DNA of 64,000 nt from Fistularia commersonii. Its lineage: Eukaryota > Chordata > Actinopteri > Syngnathiformes > Fistulariidae. Shown here in pieces: positions 47,136 through 62,013 of this stretch. The notes below the pieces were generated by a model that was not told the DNA's origin, did not search any database, and saw only the letters and a list, made by a program, of their open reading frames with translations. A program made the translations under genes and the position numbers. Each line of letters begins with the position of its first letter. Within the stretch, counting starts at the first letter, position 1. The stretch covers positions 402,001 through 466,000 of the forward strand of contig JBBMNZ010000059.1 in NCBI GenBank assembly GCA_037954325.1, read 5' to 3'.

Positions 47136-50100
47136 TGTCGCTGGATTACACTGAATTTGACATATATTGTACAGAATCATGTCCTATACAACATCTATCA
47201 ACAGCAGAAAAAGGCTTGTTGAAATTCAATAGTTATTTCCTCTCTTAATCAAAAACGCTTCAACTCGATGAGATAAGAACTTTTTGAACGAATGGCTATA
47301 TCTTTTGAACCTTGGATGGGATTACATAGAATTTGACATATATTGTGCAGAATCATGTCCTAAACAACATATTTCAACAGTAGAAACCAAATTGATGAAA
47401 TTCATTAGTTATTTCCACTCCTAATCAAAAACGCTTCAACTCGGTGAGATAAGCACTTTTTGAACTAATGGTTGTATCTTTTGAACTTGTAGCTGGATTA
47501 CCCTGAATTTTACATTTTTTGTGCTGAATCATGTCCTATACAACATATTTCAACAACAGAAACCAGCTTGATGAAATTGATTAGTTATTTCCACTGCTAA
47601 TCAAAAACGCTTCAACTCCGTGAGATAAGTACTTTTTGAACGAAAGGCTATATCTTTTGATCTTGACGCTGGATTACACTGAATTTGACATATTTTGCGT
47701 AGAATCGTGTCCTGAAAAACATATTTCAACAGCAGAAACCAGCTTGATGAAATTCATTAGTTATTTCCACTCCTAATCAAATATGCTTCAACCCGATAAG
47801 ATAAAACCCTTTTTGAACGAATGGCTATATCTTTTGAACCTGTGATGGGATTACACTGAATTTGACATATTTTGTGCAGAATCATGTCCTAAAAAAACAT
47901 ATTTCAACACCAGAAACCAGGTAGATGAAATTCATTAGTTATTTCCACTCCTAATCAAAAACGCTTCAACTCGGTGAGATAAGTCCTTTTTGAACGAATG
48001 GCTATATCTTTTGAACCTGTGATGGGATTACACTGAAGTTGACATATATTGTGCAGAATGATGTCCTAAACAACATTTGTCAACGGCAGAAACCAGCTTG
48101 ATGAAATTCATTTGTTATTTCCACTCCCAATCAAATACGCTTCAAGTCGGTGAGACAAAGACTTTTTGAACGAATGGCTATATCTTTTGATCTTGACGCT
48201 GGATTACACTGAATTTGACATATATTGTGCAGAATCATGTCCTAAACAACATATCTTAACAGCAGAAACCAGCTTGATGAAATTCATTAGTCATTTCCAC
48301 TCAACATCAAAAACGCTTCAACTCAGTGAGATAAGCACTTTTTGAACTTATGGCTACATGTTTTGAACTTATAGCTGGATTACACTGAATATGACATATA
48401 TTGTACAGAATCATGTCCTAAACAACATATTTCAACAGCAAAAACCAGCTTGATGAAATTCATTAGTCATTTCCACTCAAAATCAAAAACGCTTCAACTC
48501 TGTGATATAAGCACTTTTTGAACGAATGGCTATATCTTTTGAACTTGTAGCTGGATTACACTGAATTTGAAATATATTGTGCTAAATCATGTTCCAAACA
48601 ACATATTTCAACGGCGAAAAACCAGCTTGATGAAATTCATTAGATATTTCCACTCCTAATCAAAAACGCTTCAACTCGGTGAGAAAAGCACTTTTTGAAC
48701 GAATGGCTATATAGTTTGATCTTGCAGCTGGGTTTCACTGAATTTGACATATATATTGCAGAATCATGTCCTAAACAACATATTTCAACAACAGAAACCA
48801 GATTAATGAAATTCATTAGTTATTTCCACTCCTGACCAAAAACGCTTCAACTCGGTGAGATAAGCACTTTTTTAACGAATGGCTATATCTTTTGAAAATG
48901 TACCTGGATTGCACTGAATTTTACATAAATTGTACAAAATCTTGTCCTAAACAACATATTTCAACCCGATAAGATAAACACTTTTTGAACGAATGGCTAT
49001 ATCTTTTGATTTTGTCGCTGAATTACACTGAATTTGACATATTTTGTGCAGAATATTGTCCTAAACAACAGATTTCAACAGCAGAAACCAGAATGACGAA
49101 ATCCATTAGTTATTTCCACTCCTGATCAAAAATGCTTCAATTCGGTGAGAAAAGCAGTTTTTGACGTTATGGATACATCTTTTGAACTTGTGGCTGGATT
49201 ATCATGAATTTGACATATATTGGGCAGAATCATGTCCTTATCAACATATATCAACAGCAAAAACCAAATTGGTGAAATTCATTAGTTATTTCCACTCTTA
49301 ATCAAAAACGCTTCAACGCGATAAGATATGCACTTTTTGAACGAATGGCTATATCTTTTGAAACTGTGATGTGATTACACTAAATTTGACATATATTGTG
49401 CAAAATCATGTCCTTAACAACATATATCAACAGCAAAAACCAGCATATTGAAATTCATAAGTTATTTCCACTGCAACTCAAAAACGCTTCAACTCGGTGA
49501 GATAAGCAGTTTTAGGACGAATGGATATATCTTTTGAACATGTGATGGGATTACGCTGAATTTGACATATATTGTGCAGAATCATGTCCTAAACAACATA
49601 TTTAACAGTAGAAACCAACTTGATGATATTCATTAGTTATTTCCATTCCTAATCAAAAACGCTTCAACCCGATAAGATAAACACTTTTTGAACGAATGGC
49701 TATATCATTTGATCTTGTCGCTGAATTACACTGAATTTGACATATTTTGTGCAGAATCATGTCCTAAACACACATTTCAACAGCAGAAACCAGATTATTG
49801 AAATTCATTAGTTATTTCCACTCCTACACAAAAACATTTCAACTCGGTGAGATAAGCACTTTTTTAACGAATGGCTATATCTTTTGAAAATGTACCTGGA
49901 TTACACTGAATTTGACATAAATTGTACAAAATCTTGTCTTAAACAACATATTTCAACCCGATAAGATAAACTCTTTTTGAACGAATGGCTATATCTTTTG
50001 ATTTTGTCGCTGAATTACACTGAATTTGATATTAATTGTGCAGAATCATGTTCTAAACAACATATATCAACAACAAAAACCAGCATATTGAAATTCATTA

Positions 50101-50210
50101 GTTATTTCCACTCCAACTCAAAAACGCTTCAACTCGGTGAGACAAGCACTTTTTGAACGAATCGCTATATCTTTTGACTTGTAGCTGGATTACACTGAAT
50201 TTGACATATA
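47136..50210 (+). repeat. Segmental duplication, copy 2 (partner 39520-43648)
   Basis: Shares rare variants with copy 1, such as gaaccttggatgggattaca, the tacattttttgtgctgaatc monomer and the two truncated monomers at about 48960 and 49960. It lacks the six-monomer block and goes straight from catatttcaacaacagaaac into gattaatgaa at 48801. Confidence 0.85.
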
Positions 50211-53200
50211 TTGTGCAGAACCATGTTCTAAACAACATATTTCAAGAGTAGAAACCGACTTGATGAAATCCATTAGTTATTTCCACTCCTAATCAAAAAC
50301 GCTTCAACTCGGTGAGATAAGCAGTTTTTGCACGAATGGCTATATCTTTTAAACTTGTCGCTGGATTACACTGAATTTGACATATTGTGTTCAAAATCAT
50401 GTTCTAAACAACATAATTCAACGGCAAAAACCAGCTTAATGAAATCCATTAGTTATTTCCACTCCTAATCAAAAACGCTTCAACTAGGTGAGAGAAGCAC
50501 TTTTTGAACAAATGGCTATATCTTTTGAACTTGTACCTGGATGACACTGAATTTGACATATATTGTGCAGAATCATGTCCTAAACAACATATATCAACAG
50601 CAGAAACCAGCATGATGAAATTCATTAGTTATTTCCACTCAAACTCAAAAAAGATTTAACCTCGGGAAGATAAGCACTTTTTAACCTTATGGCTATATAT
50701 TTTGAACTTGTAGCTGGGTTATACTGAATTTGACATATATTGTGCAGAATCATGTCCTAAACAACATATTTCAACAGTAGAAACCAGCATGATGAAATTC
50801 ATTGGTTATTTCCACTCCACCTCAAAAACGTTTTAACTCGATAACATAAGCAGTTTTTGACCTTATGGCTATATCTTTTGAACTTGTAGCTGGATACACT
50901 GAATTTGACATATATTATGCAGAATCATGTCGTAAACAACGTATATCAACAGCAGAAACCAGCTTGGTGAATTTCAATAGTTATTTCCACTCTTAATCAA
51001 AAATGCTTCAACTCGGTGTGATAAGCACTTTTTGAACGAATGGCTACATCTTTTGAACCGCTGATGGGATTACACTGAATTTGACATATATTGTGCAAAA
51101 TCAAGCCCTAAACAACATATTTCAACAGCAGAAATCAGCATGATGAAATTCATGAGTTATTTCCACTCCTAATCAAAAACGCTTCAAATCGGTGAGATAA
51201 GCACTTTTTGAACAAATGGCTATATCTTTTGATCTTGTCGCTGGATTACACTGAATTTGACATATTTTGTGCAAAATCATGTCCTAAACAACAAATTTCA
51301 ACAGCAGAAATCAGCTTGATGAAATTCATTAGTCATTTCCACTCAAAATCAAAAACGCTTCAACTCAGTGAGATAAGCACTTTTTGACCTTATGGCTATA
51401 TCTTTTGAACCTGTGATGGGATTACACTGAATTTGACATATATTGTGCAGAATCATGTCCTAAAAAACATATATCAACAGCAAAAACCAGCATATTTTAA
51501 TTCATTAGTAATTTGCACTCCAACTCAAAAACGCTTCAACTCGGGGAGATAAGCAGTTTTTGAACGAATGGCTATATCTTTTGATCTTGTAGCTGGATTA
51601 CACTGAATTTGACATATATTGTGCAGAATCATGTCCTAAACAACGTATATCAACAGCAGAAACCAGGTTAGTGAAATTCATTAGTCATTTCCACTCTTAA
51701 TCAAAAACGCTTCAACCCGATAAGATAAGCACTTTTTGAACGAATGGCTATATCTTTTGAACCTGTGATGGGATTACACAGAATTTGACATATATTGTGC
51801 AGAATCATGTCCTAAACAACATATATCCAGCAGAAACCAGCTTGATGAAATTCATGAGTTATTTCCAGTCCAACTCAAAAACGATTTAACTCGATAAGAT
51901 AAGCAGTTTTTGACCTTATGGCTATATCTTTTGAACTTGTAGCTGGATTACACTGAATTTGACATATATTGTGCAGAATCATGTCCTAAACAACATATTT
52001 CAACAGCAGAAACCAGCTTGATGAAATTCATTAGTCAGTTCCACTCAAAATCAAAAACGCTTCAAATCAGTGAGATAAGAACTTTTTGACCTTATGGCTA
52101 TATCTTTTTAACTTATGGCTGGATTACACTGAATTTGACATATATTGTGCAGAATCATGTCCTAAACAACATATATCAACAGCAAAAACCAGCATATTGA
52201 AATTCATTAGTTATTTCCACTCCAATTAAAAAACACTTCAACTCCGTGAGATAAGCAGATTTTGCACGAATGGCTATATCTTTTGATCTTGTCGCTGTAT
52301 TACACTGAATTTGACATATATTGGACATAATCATGTTCAATACAACATCTATCAACAGCAGAAACCAGCTTGAATTTGACATTAATTGTGCAGAATCATG
52401 TCCTAAACAACAAATTTCAACAGTAGAAACCAGCTTGATGAAATTCATTAGTCATTACCACTCAAAATCAAAAACGCTTCAACTCAGTGAGATAAGCACT
52501 TTTTGACCTTATGGCTAAATCTTTTGAATTTATAGCTGGATTACACTGAAGTTGACATATATTGTGCAGAATCATGTCCTATACAACATCTATCAACAGC
52601 AGAAAAAGGCTTGGTGAAATTTAATAGTTATTTCCTCTCTTAATCAAAAACGCTTCAACTCGGTGAGATAAGCACTTTTTGACCTTATGGCTATATCTTT
52701 TGAACCTGTGATGGGATTACACTGAATTTGACATATATTGTGCAGAATCATGTCCTAAACAACATATATAAACAGCAGAAACCAGCATGATGAAATTAAT
52801 TAGTTATTTCCACTCCAACTCAAAAATGATTTAACTCGATAAGATAAGTACTTTTTGACCTTAAGGCTATATCTTTTGAACTTGTGATGGGATTACACTG
52901 AATTTGACATATATTGTGCAGAATCATGTCCTAAACAACATATTTCAACAGCAGAAACCAGCTTGATGAAATTCATTAGTCATTTCCACTAAATCTCAAA
53001 AACGCTTCAACTCAGTGAGATAAGAACTTTTTGACCTTATGGCTATATCTTTTGAACTTATAGCTGGATTACACTGAATTTGACATACATTGTGAAGAAT
53101 CATGTCCCAAACAACATATATCAATAGCAAAAACCAGCATTTTGAAATTCATCAGTTATTTCCACTACAACTCAAAAACGCTTCAACTCGGTGATATAAG

Positions 53201-56200
53201 CAGTTTTTGCACGAATGGCTATATTTTTTGATCTTGTCGGAGGATTAAACTGAATTTGACATATTTTGTGCAAAATCATGTCCTAAACAACATATTTCAA
53301 CAGCAGAAACCAGTTTGGTGAAATTCATTAGTTATTTCCACTCCTAATCAAAAACACTTAAATTCGGTGAGATAAGCACTTTTTGAACAAATGGCTATAT
53401 CTTTTGAACTTGTAGCAGGATTAAACTGAATTTGACATTAATTGTGCAGAATAATTTTCTATAAAACATATTTCAACGGCAGTAACCAGCTTGATGAAAT
53501 CCATTAGTTATTTCCACTCCTAATCAAAAACGCTTCAACTCGGTGATATAAGCAGTTTTTGCACGAATGGCTATATTTTTTGATCTTGTCGGAGGATTAC
53601 ACTGAATTTGACATATATTATACAGAATCATGTCCTATCCAACATCTATCAACAGCAGAAACAGGCTTGGTGAAATTCATTAGTTATTTCCTCTCCTAAT
53701 CAAAAACGCTTCAACTCTGTGAGATAAGCATTCTTTGAAAGAATGGCTCTATCTTTTGAACCGCTGTTGGAATTACACTGAATTTGACATATAATGTGCA
53801 GAATCAAGTCCTAAACAACATATTTCAATGGCAAAAACCAGCTTATGAAATCCATTAGTTATTTACACTCCTAATCAAAAACGATTTAACTCGGTGTGAG
53901 AAGCACTTTTTGAACGAATGGCTATATCTTTTGCAAATGTAGCTGGATCACGCTGAATTTGACATATATTGTGCAGAATCATGTACTGAACAACATATTT
54001 GAACAGCAGAAACCAGCTTGGTGAAATTCATTAGTTATTTCCACTCTTAATCAAAAACGCTTCAACCCGATAAGATAAACACTTTTTGAACGAATGGCTT
54101 TATCTTTTGAACCTGTGATGGGATTTCACTGAATTTGACATATAATGTACAGAATCATGTTCTAACCAACATATATCCAGCAGAAACCAGCTTGATGAAA
54201 TTCATGAGTTATTTCCAGTCCAACTCAATAACGATTTAACTCGATAAGATAAGCAGTTTTTGACCTTATGGCTATATCTTTTGAACTTGTGGCTGGATTA
54301 CACTGAATTTGACATATATTGTGCAGAATCATGTCCTAAACAACATATTTCAACAACAGAAACCAGCTTGATGAAATTCATGAGTCATTTCCACTCAAAA
54401 TCAAAAACGTTTCAAATCAGTGAGATAAGCACTTTTTGAACGAATGGCTATATCTTTTGAACTTGTAGCTGGATTACACTGAATACGAAATGTATTGTGC
54501 AGAATCATGTTCTAAACAACATATTTCAACAGCAAAAACAAGCTTGATGAAATTCACTAGTTATTCCCACTCCTATTCAAAAACGCTTCATTTCGGTGAG
54601 ATAAGTCATTTTTGAAGGAATGGCTATATCTTTTGATCTTGTAATGGGATCACACTGAATTTGACATATTTTGTGCTGAATCATGTCCTAAACAACATAT
54701 TTCAACAGCAGAAACCAGCTTGATGAAATTCATTAGTTATTTCAACTCCTAAACAAAAGCGATCTAACTCGGTAAGATAATTACTTTTTGACCTTATGGC
54801 TATATCTTTTGAATTTATAGATGGATTACACTGAATTTGACATATATATTGCAGAATCATGTCCTAAACAACATATATCAACAGCAAAAACCAGCATATT
54901 GAAATTCATTAGTTATTTCCACTCCAACTCGAAAACGCTTCAATTCGGTGAGATAAGCAGTTTTTGAACGAATGGCTATATCTTTTGATCTTGTAGCTGG
55001 ATTACACTGAATTTGAAATATATTTGCAGAATTATGCCCTAAACAACACATTTCAACAGCAGAAAGCGGCTTGATGAAATTCATTAGTTATTTCCATTCC
55101 TAATCAAAAATGCTTGAACCCGATAAGATATACACTTTTTGATCGAATGGCTATATCTTTTGAACCTGTGATGGGATTACACTGAAGTTGACATATATTG
55201 TGCAGAATAATGTGCTAATCAACATATTTCAACAGTAGAAACCAACCTGATGAAAATTCAGTAGTTATTTCCACTCCTAATCAAAAACGCTTCAACTCGG
55301 TGAGATAAGCACTTTTTGAACGAATGGCTATATCTTTTGAAGTTGAAGTTGGGTTACACTGAATTTGAAATTAATTGTGCAGAATCATGTTGTAAACAAC
55401 ATATTTCAACGTCAAAAACCAGCTTGATGAAATCCATTATTTATTTCCACTCCTAATCAAAAACGCTTCAACTCGGTGAGAGAAGGACTTTCTGAACGAA
55501 TGGCTATATTTTTTGAACTTGTGGCTGGATTACACTGAATTTGACATATATTGTGCAGAATCATGTACTGAACAACATATTTGAACAGCAGAAACCAGCT
55601 TGGTGAAATTCATTAGTTATTTCCACTCTTAATCAAAAACGCTTCAACCCGATAAGATAAACACTTTTTGAACGAATGGCTATATCTTTTGAACATGTGA
55701 TGGGATTACACTGAATTTAACATATATTGTGCAAAATCATGTTCCAAACAACATATGTCAACAGCGAAAACCAGCTTGATGAAATCCATTAGTTATTTCC
55801 ACTCCTAATCAAAAATAGTTCAACTCGGTGAGAAAAGCACTTTATGAAGGAATGGCTATATATTTTGATCTTGTAGCTGGGTTACACTGAATTTGACATA
55901 TATATTGTAGAATCATGTCCTAAACAACATATTTCAACAGTAGAAAACAGCTTGATGAAATTCATTAGTTATTTCCACTCTTAATCAAAAACGCCTCAAC
56001 ACGATAAGATAAACACTTTTTGAACGAATGGCTATATCTTTTGAACATGTGATGGGATTACACTGAATTTGACATGTATTTTGCAGAATCATGTTCTAAA
56101 AAACAAAAATCACCAGCAGACACCAGCTTGATGAAATTCATGAGTTATTTCCACTCCTAATCAAAAGCGATTTAACTCGGTAAGATAATTACTTTTTGAC

Positions 56201-57665
56201 CTTATGGCTATATCTTTTGAACTTGTTGCTGGATTACACTGAATTTGACATATATTGTGTAGAATCATGTCCTAAACCACATATATCAACAGCAAAAAAC
56301 AGCATATTGAAATTCATTAGTTATTTCCATTCCAACTCAAAAACGCTTCAACTCGGTGAGATCAGCAGTTTTTGAACGAATGGCTATATCTTTTGATCTT
56401 GTCGCTGGATTATACAGATATTGACATATATTGTGCAGAATCTTGTCCTAAACAACATATATCAACAGCAAAAACCAGCATATTGAAATTCATTAGTTAT
56501 TTCCACTCCAACTCAAAAACGCTTCAACTTGGTGACATAAGCAGTTTTTGAACGAATGCCTATATCTTTGAACATGTGATGGGATCACACTGAATTTGAC
56601 ATATATTGTTCAGAATCATGTCCTAAACAACATATATCAACAGCAGAAACCAGCTTGACGGAATTCATTAGTTATTTCCACTCCAAATCAAAAACGCTTC
56701 AACTCCGTGAGATAAGCACTTTTTGCACGAATGGCTATATCTTTTGATCTTGTCGCTGGATTACACTGAATTTGAAATATTTAGTGCAAAATCATGTCCT
56801 AAACAACATATTTCAACAGCAGAAACCTGTTTGATGAAATCCATTAGTTGTTTCCAATCCTAATCAAAAACGCTTCAACTCGGTGAGATAAGTCCTTTTT
56901 GAACCAAGGGCTATATCTTTTTAACCTGTCATGGGATCCCACTGAATTTGACATATATTGTGCAGAATCATGTCCTAAACAAGATATTTCAACGGCAGAA
57001 ACAAGCTTGATGAAATTCATTAGTTATTTCCACTCCTAATCAAAAACGCTTCAACTCGGTGAGATAAGCACTTTTTGAACGAAAGGCTTTATCTTTTGAT
57101 CTTGACGCTGGATTACACTGAATTTGACATATTTTTTATAGAATCATGTCCTAAACAACATATTTCAACAGCAGAAACCAGCTTGATGAAATTTATTAGT
57201 TATTTCCTCTCCTAATCAAAAACGCTTCAACCCGATAAGATAAACACTTTTTGAACGAATGGCTATATCTTTTGAACCTGTGATGGGATTACACTGAATT
57301 TGACATAGTTTGTGCAGAATCATGTCCTAAAAAACATATTTCAACAGCAGAAACCAGCTTGATGAAATTCATTAGTTATTTCCACTCCTAATCAAAAACG
57401 CTTCAACTCGGTGAGAAAAGCACTTTTTGAACGAATGGCTATAAATTTTGATCCCTTAGCTGGGTTACACTGAATTTGACATATATATTGCAGAATCATG
57501 TCCTAAACAACATATTTCAACAGTAGAAACCAGCTCGATGAAATTCATTAGTTATTTTCACTCCTAATTAAAAACGCTTCAACTCGGTGAGATGAAGACT
57601 TTTTGATTGAATGGCTATATGTTTTTAACATGTGATGGGATTACACTGAAATTGACATATATCCT

Positions 57666-59157
57666 GCAGAATCATGTCCTATACAACATATTTCAACAGC
57701 AGAAACCAGCTTGATGAAATCCATTAGTTTTTTCCACTCCTAATCAAAAACGCTTCAACTCGGTTAGATAAGACATTTTTGAACGAATGGCTATATCTTT
57801 TGAACATGTGATGGGATTAAGCTGAATTTGACATATTTTTTGCAGAATCATGTCCTAAACAACATATTTCAACAGCAGAAACCAGATTAATGAAATTCAT
57901 TAGTTATTTCCACGCCTAATCAATAACGCTTCAACTCGGTGAGAAAAGCTCTTTTTTAACGAATGGGTATATCTTTTGAAAATGTACCTGGATTACACTG
58001 AATTTGACATAAATTGTACAAAATCTTGTCCTAAACAACATATTTCAACCCGATAAGATAAACACTTTTTGAACGAATGGCTATATCTTTTGATTTTGTC
58101 GCTGAATTACACTGAATTTGACATATTTTATGCAGAATCATGTCCTAAACAACATATTTCAACAACAGAAACCAGATTAATGAAATTCATTAGTTATATC
58201 CACTCCTAATCAAAAACGCTTCAACTCGGTGAGATAAGCACTTTTTGAACGAATGGCTATATCTTTTGAAAATTTACCTGGATTGCGATGAATTTTACAT
58301 AAATTGTACAAAATCTTGTCCTAAACAACATATTTCAACCCGATAAGATAAACACTTTTTGAACGAATGGCTATATCTTTTGATTTTGTCGCTGAATTAC
58401 ACTGAATTTGACATATTTTGTGCAGAATATTGTACTAAACAAGATATTTCAACAGCAGAAACCAGATTAATGAAATTCATTAGTTATTTCCACTACTAGT
58501 CAAAAACGCTTCAAGTCAGTGATATAAGAACTTTTTGAACGAATGGCTATATCTTTTGAATTTGTACCTGGATTACACTGAATTTGACATATTTTGTGCA
58601 GAATCATGTCCGAAACAACATATTTCCACAGCAGAAACCAGCTTAATCAAATCCTTTTTTTTTTTTCCACTCCTAATCAAAACGCTTCAACTCAGTGAGA
58701 TGAAGACTTTTTGAACGAATGGATATATCTTTTGAACCTGTGATGGGATCACACTGAATTTGACATATTTTGTGCAGAATCATGTCCTAAAAAACATATT
58801 TCAACAGCAGAAACCAGCTTGATGAAATTCATTAGTTATTTCCACTCCTAATCAAAAACGCTTCAACTCGGTGAGAAAAGCACTTTTTGAACGAATGGCT
58901 ATAAATTTTGATCCTGTAGCTGGGTTACACTGAATTTGACATATATATTGCAGAATCATGTCCTAAACAACATATTTCAACAGTAGAAACCAGCTCGATG
59001 AAATTCATTAGTTATTTTCACTCCTAATTAAAAACGCTTCAACTCGGTGAGATGAAGACTTTTTGATTGAATGGCTATATGTTTTTAACATGTGATGGGA
59101 TTACACTGAAATTGACATATATCCTGCAGAATCATGTCCTAGACAACATATATCAAC
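57666..59157 (+). repeat. 1.49-kb duplicated block, copy 1 (partner 60006-61497)
   Basis: Line-by-line comparison at offset 2340 shows one mismatch (t at 59017, g at 61357) over 1,492 bases. It includes two 114-bp truncated monomers and a T-rich variant (cctttttttttttttcc) near 58655. Confidence 0.93.
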
Positions 59158-60005
59158 AGCAGAAACCAGCTTGATGAAATTCATTAGTTATTTCCACTCC
59201 AACTCAAAAACAATTTAACTCGATAAGATAAGCAGTTTTTGACCTTATAGATATATATTTTTTACTTGTAGCTGGATAACACTGAAGTTGACATATATTG
59301 TGCAGAATCATTTTCTAAACAACATATTTCAACAGGAGAAACCAGCTTGAAAAAATTCATTAGTTATTTCCATCCCTAATAAAAAACGCTTCAACTCGGT
59401 GAGATAAGCACTTTTTTAATGAATGGCGATATCTTTTGAACTTGTAGCTGGATTACACTGAATTTGACATTAATTGTGCAGAATCATTTTCTAAACAACA
59501 TATTTCAACAGGAGAAACCAGCTTGATGAAATTCATTAGTTATTTCCATCCCTAATAAAAAAAGCTTCAACTCGGTGAGAGAAGCACTTTCTGAACGGAT
59601 GGCTATATATTTTGATCCTGTAGCTGGGTTTCACTGAATTTGACATATATATTGCAGAATCATGTCCTAAACAACATATTTCAAAAGCAGAAACCAGCTT
59701 GATGAAATTCATTAGTTATTTTCACTCTTAATCAAAAACGCTTCAACACGATAAGATACGCACTTTTTGAACGAATGGCTGTATCTTTTGAACCTGTGAT
59801 GTGATTACACTAAATTTGACATATATTGTGCAAAATCGTGTCCTAAACAACATATATCAACAGCAAAAACCAGCATATTGAAATTCATTAGTTATTTCCA
59901 CTCCAACTAAAAAACGCTTCAACTCGGTGAGATAAGCAGTTTTTGAACGAATGGCTATATCTTTTGATCTTGTCGCTGGATTACACTGAATTTGACATAT
60001 ATTGT

Positions 60006-61497
60006 GCAGAATCATGTCCTATACAACATATTTCAACAGCAGAAACCAGCTTGATGAAATCCATTAGTTTTTTCCACTCCTAATCAAAAACGCTTCAACT
60101 CGGTTAGATAAGACATTTTTGAACGAATGGCTATATCTTTTGAACATGTGATGGGATTAAGCTGAATTTGACATATTTTTTGCAGAATCATGTCCTAAAC
60201 AACATATTTCAACAGCAGAAACCAGATTAATGAAATTCATTAGTTATTTCCACGCCTAATCAATAACGCTTCAACTCGGTGAGAAAAGCTCTTTTTTAAC
60301 GAATGGGTATATCTTTTGAAAATGTACCTGGATTACACTGAATTTGACATAAATTGTACAAAATCTTGTCCTAAACAACATATTTCAACCCGATAAGATA
60401 AACACTTTTTGAACGAATGGCTATATCTTTTGATTTTGTCGCTGAATTACACTGAATTTGACATATTTTATGCAGAATCATGTCCTAAACAACATATTTC
60501 AACAACAGAAACCAGATTAATGAAATTCATTAGTTATATCCACTCCTAATCAAAAACGCTTCAACTCGGTGAGATAAGCACTTTTTGAACGAATGGCTAT
60601 ATCTTTTGAAAATTTACCTGGATTGCGATGAATTTTACATAAATTGTACAAAATCTTGTCCTAAACAACATATTTCAACCCGATAAGATAAACACTTTTT
60701 GAACGAATGGCTATATCTTTTGATTTTGTCGCTGAATTACACTGAATTTGACATATTTTGTGCAGAATATTGTACTAAACAAGATATTTCAACAGCAGAA
60801 ACCAGATTAATGAAATTCATTAGTTATTTCCACTACTAGTCAAAAACGCTTCAAGTCAGTGATATAAGAACTTTTTGAACGAATGGCTATATCTTTTGAA
60901 TTTGTACCTGGATTACACTGAATTTGACATATTTTGTGCAGAATCATGTCCGAAACAACATATTTCCACAGCAGAAACCAGCTTAATCAAATCCTTTTTT
61001 TTTTTTCCACTCCTAATCAAAACGCTTCAACTCAGTGAGATGAAGACTTTTTGAACGAATGGATATATCTTTTGAACCTGTGATGGGATCACACTGAATT
61101 TGACATATTTTGTGCAGAATCATGTCCTAAAAAACATATTTCAACAGCAGAAACCAGCTTGATGAAATTCATTAGTTATTTCCACTCCTAATCAAAAACG
61201 CTTCAACTCGGTGAGAAAAGCACTTTTTGAACGAATGGCTATAAATTTTGATCCTGTAGCTGGGTTACACTGAATTTGACATATATATTGCAGAATCATG
61301 TCCTAAACAACATATTTCAACAGTAGAAACCAGCTCGATGAAATTCATTAGTTATTGTCACTCCTAATTAAAAACGCTTCAACTCGGTGAGATGAAGACT
61401 TTTTGATTGAATGGCTATATGTTTTTAACATGTGATGGGATTACACTGAAATTGACATATATCCTGCAGAATCATGTCCTAGACAACATATATCAAC
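60006..61497 (+). repeat. 1.49-kb duplicated block, copy 2
   Basis: Near-identical to 57666-59157. It ends at 61497 where the sequence jumps into a truncated-monomer join (atatatcaacccgataag). What follows matches 60681 onward at offset 818, that is four monomers plus one truncated monomer. Confidence 0.93.
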
Positions 61498-62013
61498 CCG
61501 ATAAGATAAACACTTTTTGAACGAATGGCTATATCTTTTGATTTTGTCGCTGAATTACACTGAATTTGACACATTTTTTGCAGAATATTGTACTAAACAA
61601 GATATTTCAACAGCAGAAACCAGATTAATGAAATTCATTAGTTATTTCCACTACTAGTCAAAAACGCTTCAAGTCAGTGATATAAGAACTTTTTGAACGA
61701 ATGGCTATATCTTTTGAATTTGTACCTGGATTACACTGAATTTGACATATTTTGTGCAGAATCATGTCCGAAACAACATATTTCCACAGCAGAAACCAGC
61801 TTAATGAAATCCTTTTTTTTTTTTCCACTCCTAATCAAAAACGCTTCAACTCAGTGAGATGAAGACTTTTTGAACAAATGGATATATCTTTTGAACCTGT
61901 GATGGGATCACACTGAATTTGACATATATTGTGCAGAATCTTGTCCTAAACAACATATATCAACAGCAGAAACCAGCATGATGAAATTGATTAGTTATTT
62001 CCACTCCAACTCA

